Below are positions 31,485 through 31,538 of a stretch of DNA of 31,538 bases, in pieces (position 1 is the stretch's first letter; each line of letters opens with the position of its first letter). A program made the translations under genes and the position numbers. Source of the stretch: JAAYCI01 sp964370165. Lineage in GTDB: Bacteria > Bacillota > Clostridia > Oscillospirales > Ruminococcaceae. The notes under the pieces were generated by a model. It saw only the letters and a program-made list of their open reading frames with translations. It made no database searches and was not told where the DNA came from. The stretch spans positions 1 to 31,538 of the forward strand of contig CAYJIG010000025.1 of assembly GCA_964370165.1 (NCBI GenBank), read 5' to 3'.

Positions 31485-31538
31485 AGCCAAACCGATGTAA
31501 AACGAACCCGTTTTTTATTTAGCCAAAAGCCCTAAAAC
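31484..31538. mobile_element. End of a second MITE-like element (partial at window edge)
   Basis: The last 55 bases match the reverse complement of the right end of the element at 21908-22185 almost base for base (TAGCCAA, CGATGTAAAACGAACCCG, a T6 run, ATTTAGCCAAAA). It abuts the terminator hairpin at a TA. The rest is outside the window. Confidence 0.85.

Overview
The window looks like chromosomal DNA of an anaerobic, fairly A+T-rich member of the Bacillota, most likely a Clostridia-type organism. The evidence is strong AGGAGG-type ribosome binding sites on nearly every gene, sigma-A-like TTGACA/TATAAT promoters, an LTA-synthase-family enzyme, an RgpF-family polysaccharide protein, an Rrf2 regulator beside a rubrerythrin with an N-terminal rubredoxin domain, and a ferredoxin-containing flavoprotein. 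I see no rRNA, tRNA, CRISPR array, phage gene or transposase. The species cannot be named from this sequence alone.

Layout. (1) 1-4741, minus strand: a surface/polyphosphate-type locus in two transcription units. One encodes a carbohydrate-binding lipoprotein (DUF4353), an OmpR-type response regulator and its histidine kinase. The other encodes a VTC-domain protein and a DUF4956 membrane protein that runs off the left edge. Both units start from promoters carrying a nearly identical 28-bp site with a TTTAA(A/G)-N5-TTTAAG direct repeat exactly 10 nt upstream of the -10 box, the best regulon evidence in the window. (2) 5031-8093, plus strand: glycerate kinase, D-2-hydroxyacid dehydrogenase and a TIM-barrel isomerase-like protein. 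Converging on it at 8209-11974, minus strand, are a KduD/gluconate-5-dehydrogenase-like SDR, an FGGY kinase and 6-phosphogluconate dehydrogenase. Together they suggest sugar-acid catabolism feeding 2-phosphoglycerate and ribulose-5-phosphate. (3) 12237-16375, minus strand: a tight four-gene operon (sulfatase/phosphotransferase-fold protein with an N-terminal Rossmann-like domain, APS-kinase-like protein with a new C-terminal extension, degenerate formyltransferase-like protein, SAM methyltransferase). Its function is unknown; it is the best candidate for an undescribed system here, probably modifying a glycan or another surface molecule. (4) 16774-18789, plus strand: an LTA-synthase-family membrane enzyme. 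(5) 18934-21398: a flavin/ferredoxin protein, then an ArsR regulator with an SO_0444-type metal permease. (6) 21489-24699: an acyl-CoA thioesterase, a MITE-like element with 26-bp terminal inverted repeats, a peptidase T-like M20 enzyme and an RgpF-family protein. (7) 24700-29026: a structured 488-bp intergenic region, then malQ and glgP for alpha-glucan breakdown. (8) 29251-31275: an HTH membrane regulator, then Rrf2-rubrerythrin for redox stress. The right edge (31484-31538) is the end of a second copy of the MITE-like element in the opposite orientation.

How it fits together. Two modules are metabolic (sugar acids; glucan mobilisation), several are envelope-related (VTC/DUF4956/DUF4353, LTA-synthase-like, RgpF-like, the four-gene operon), and the remainder handle metal and oxygen stress with local regulators.
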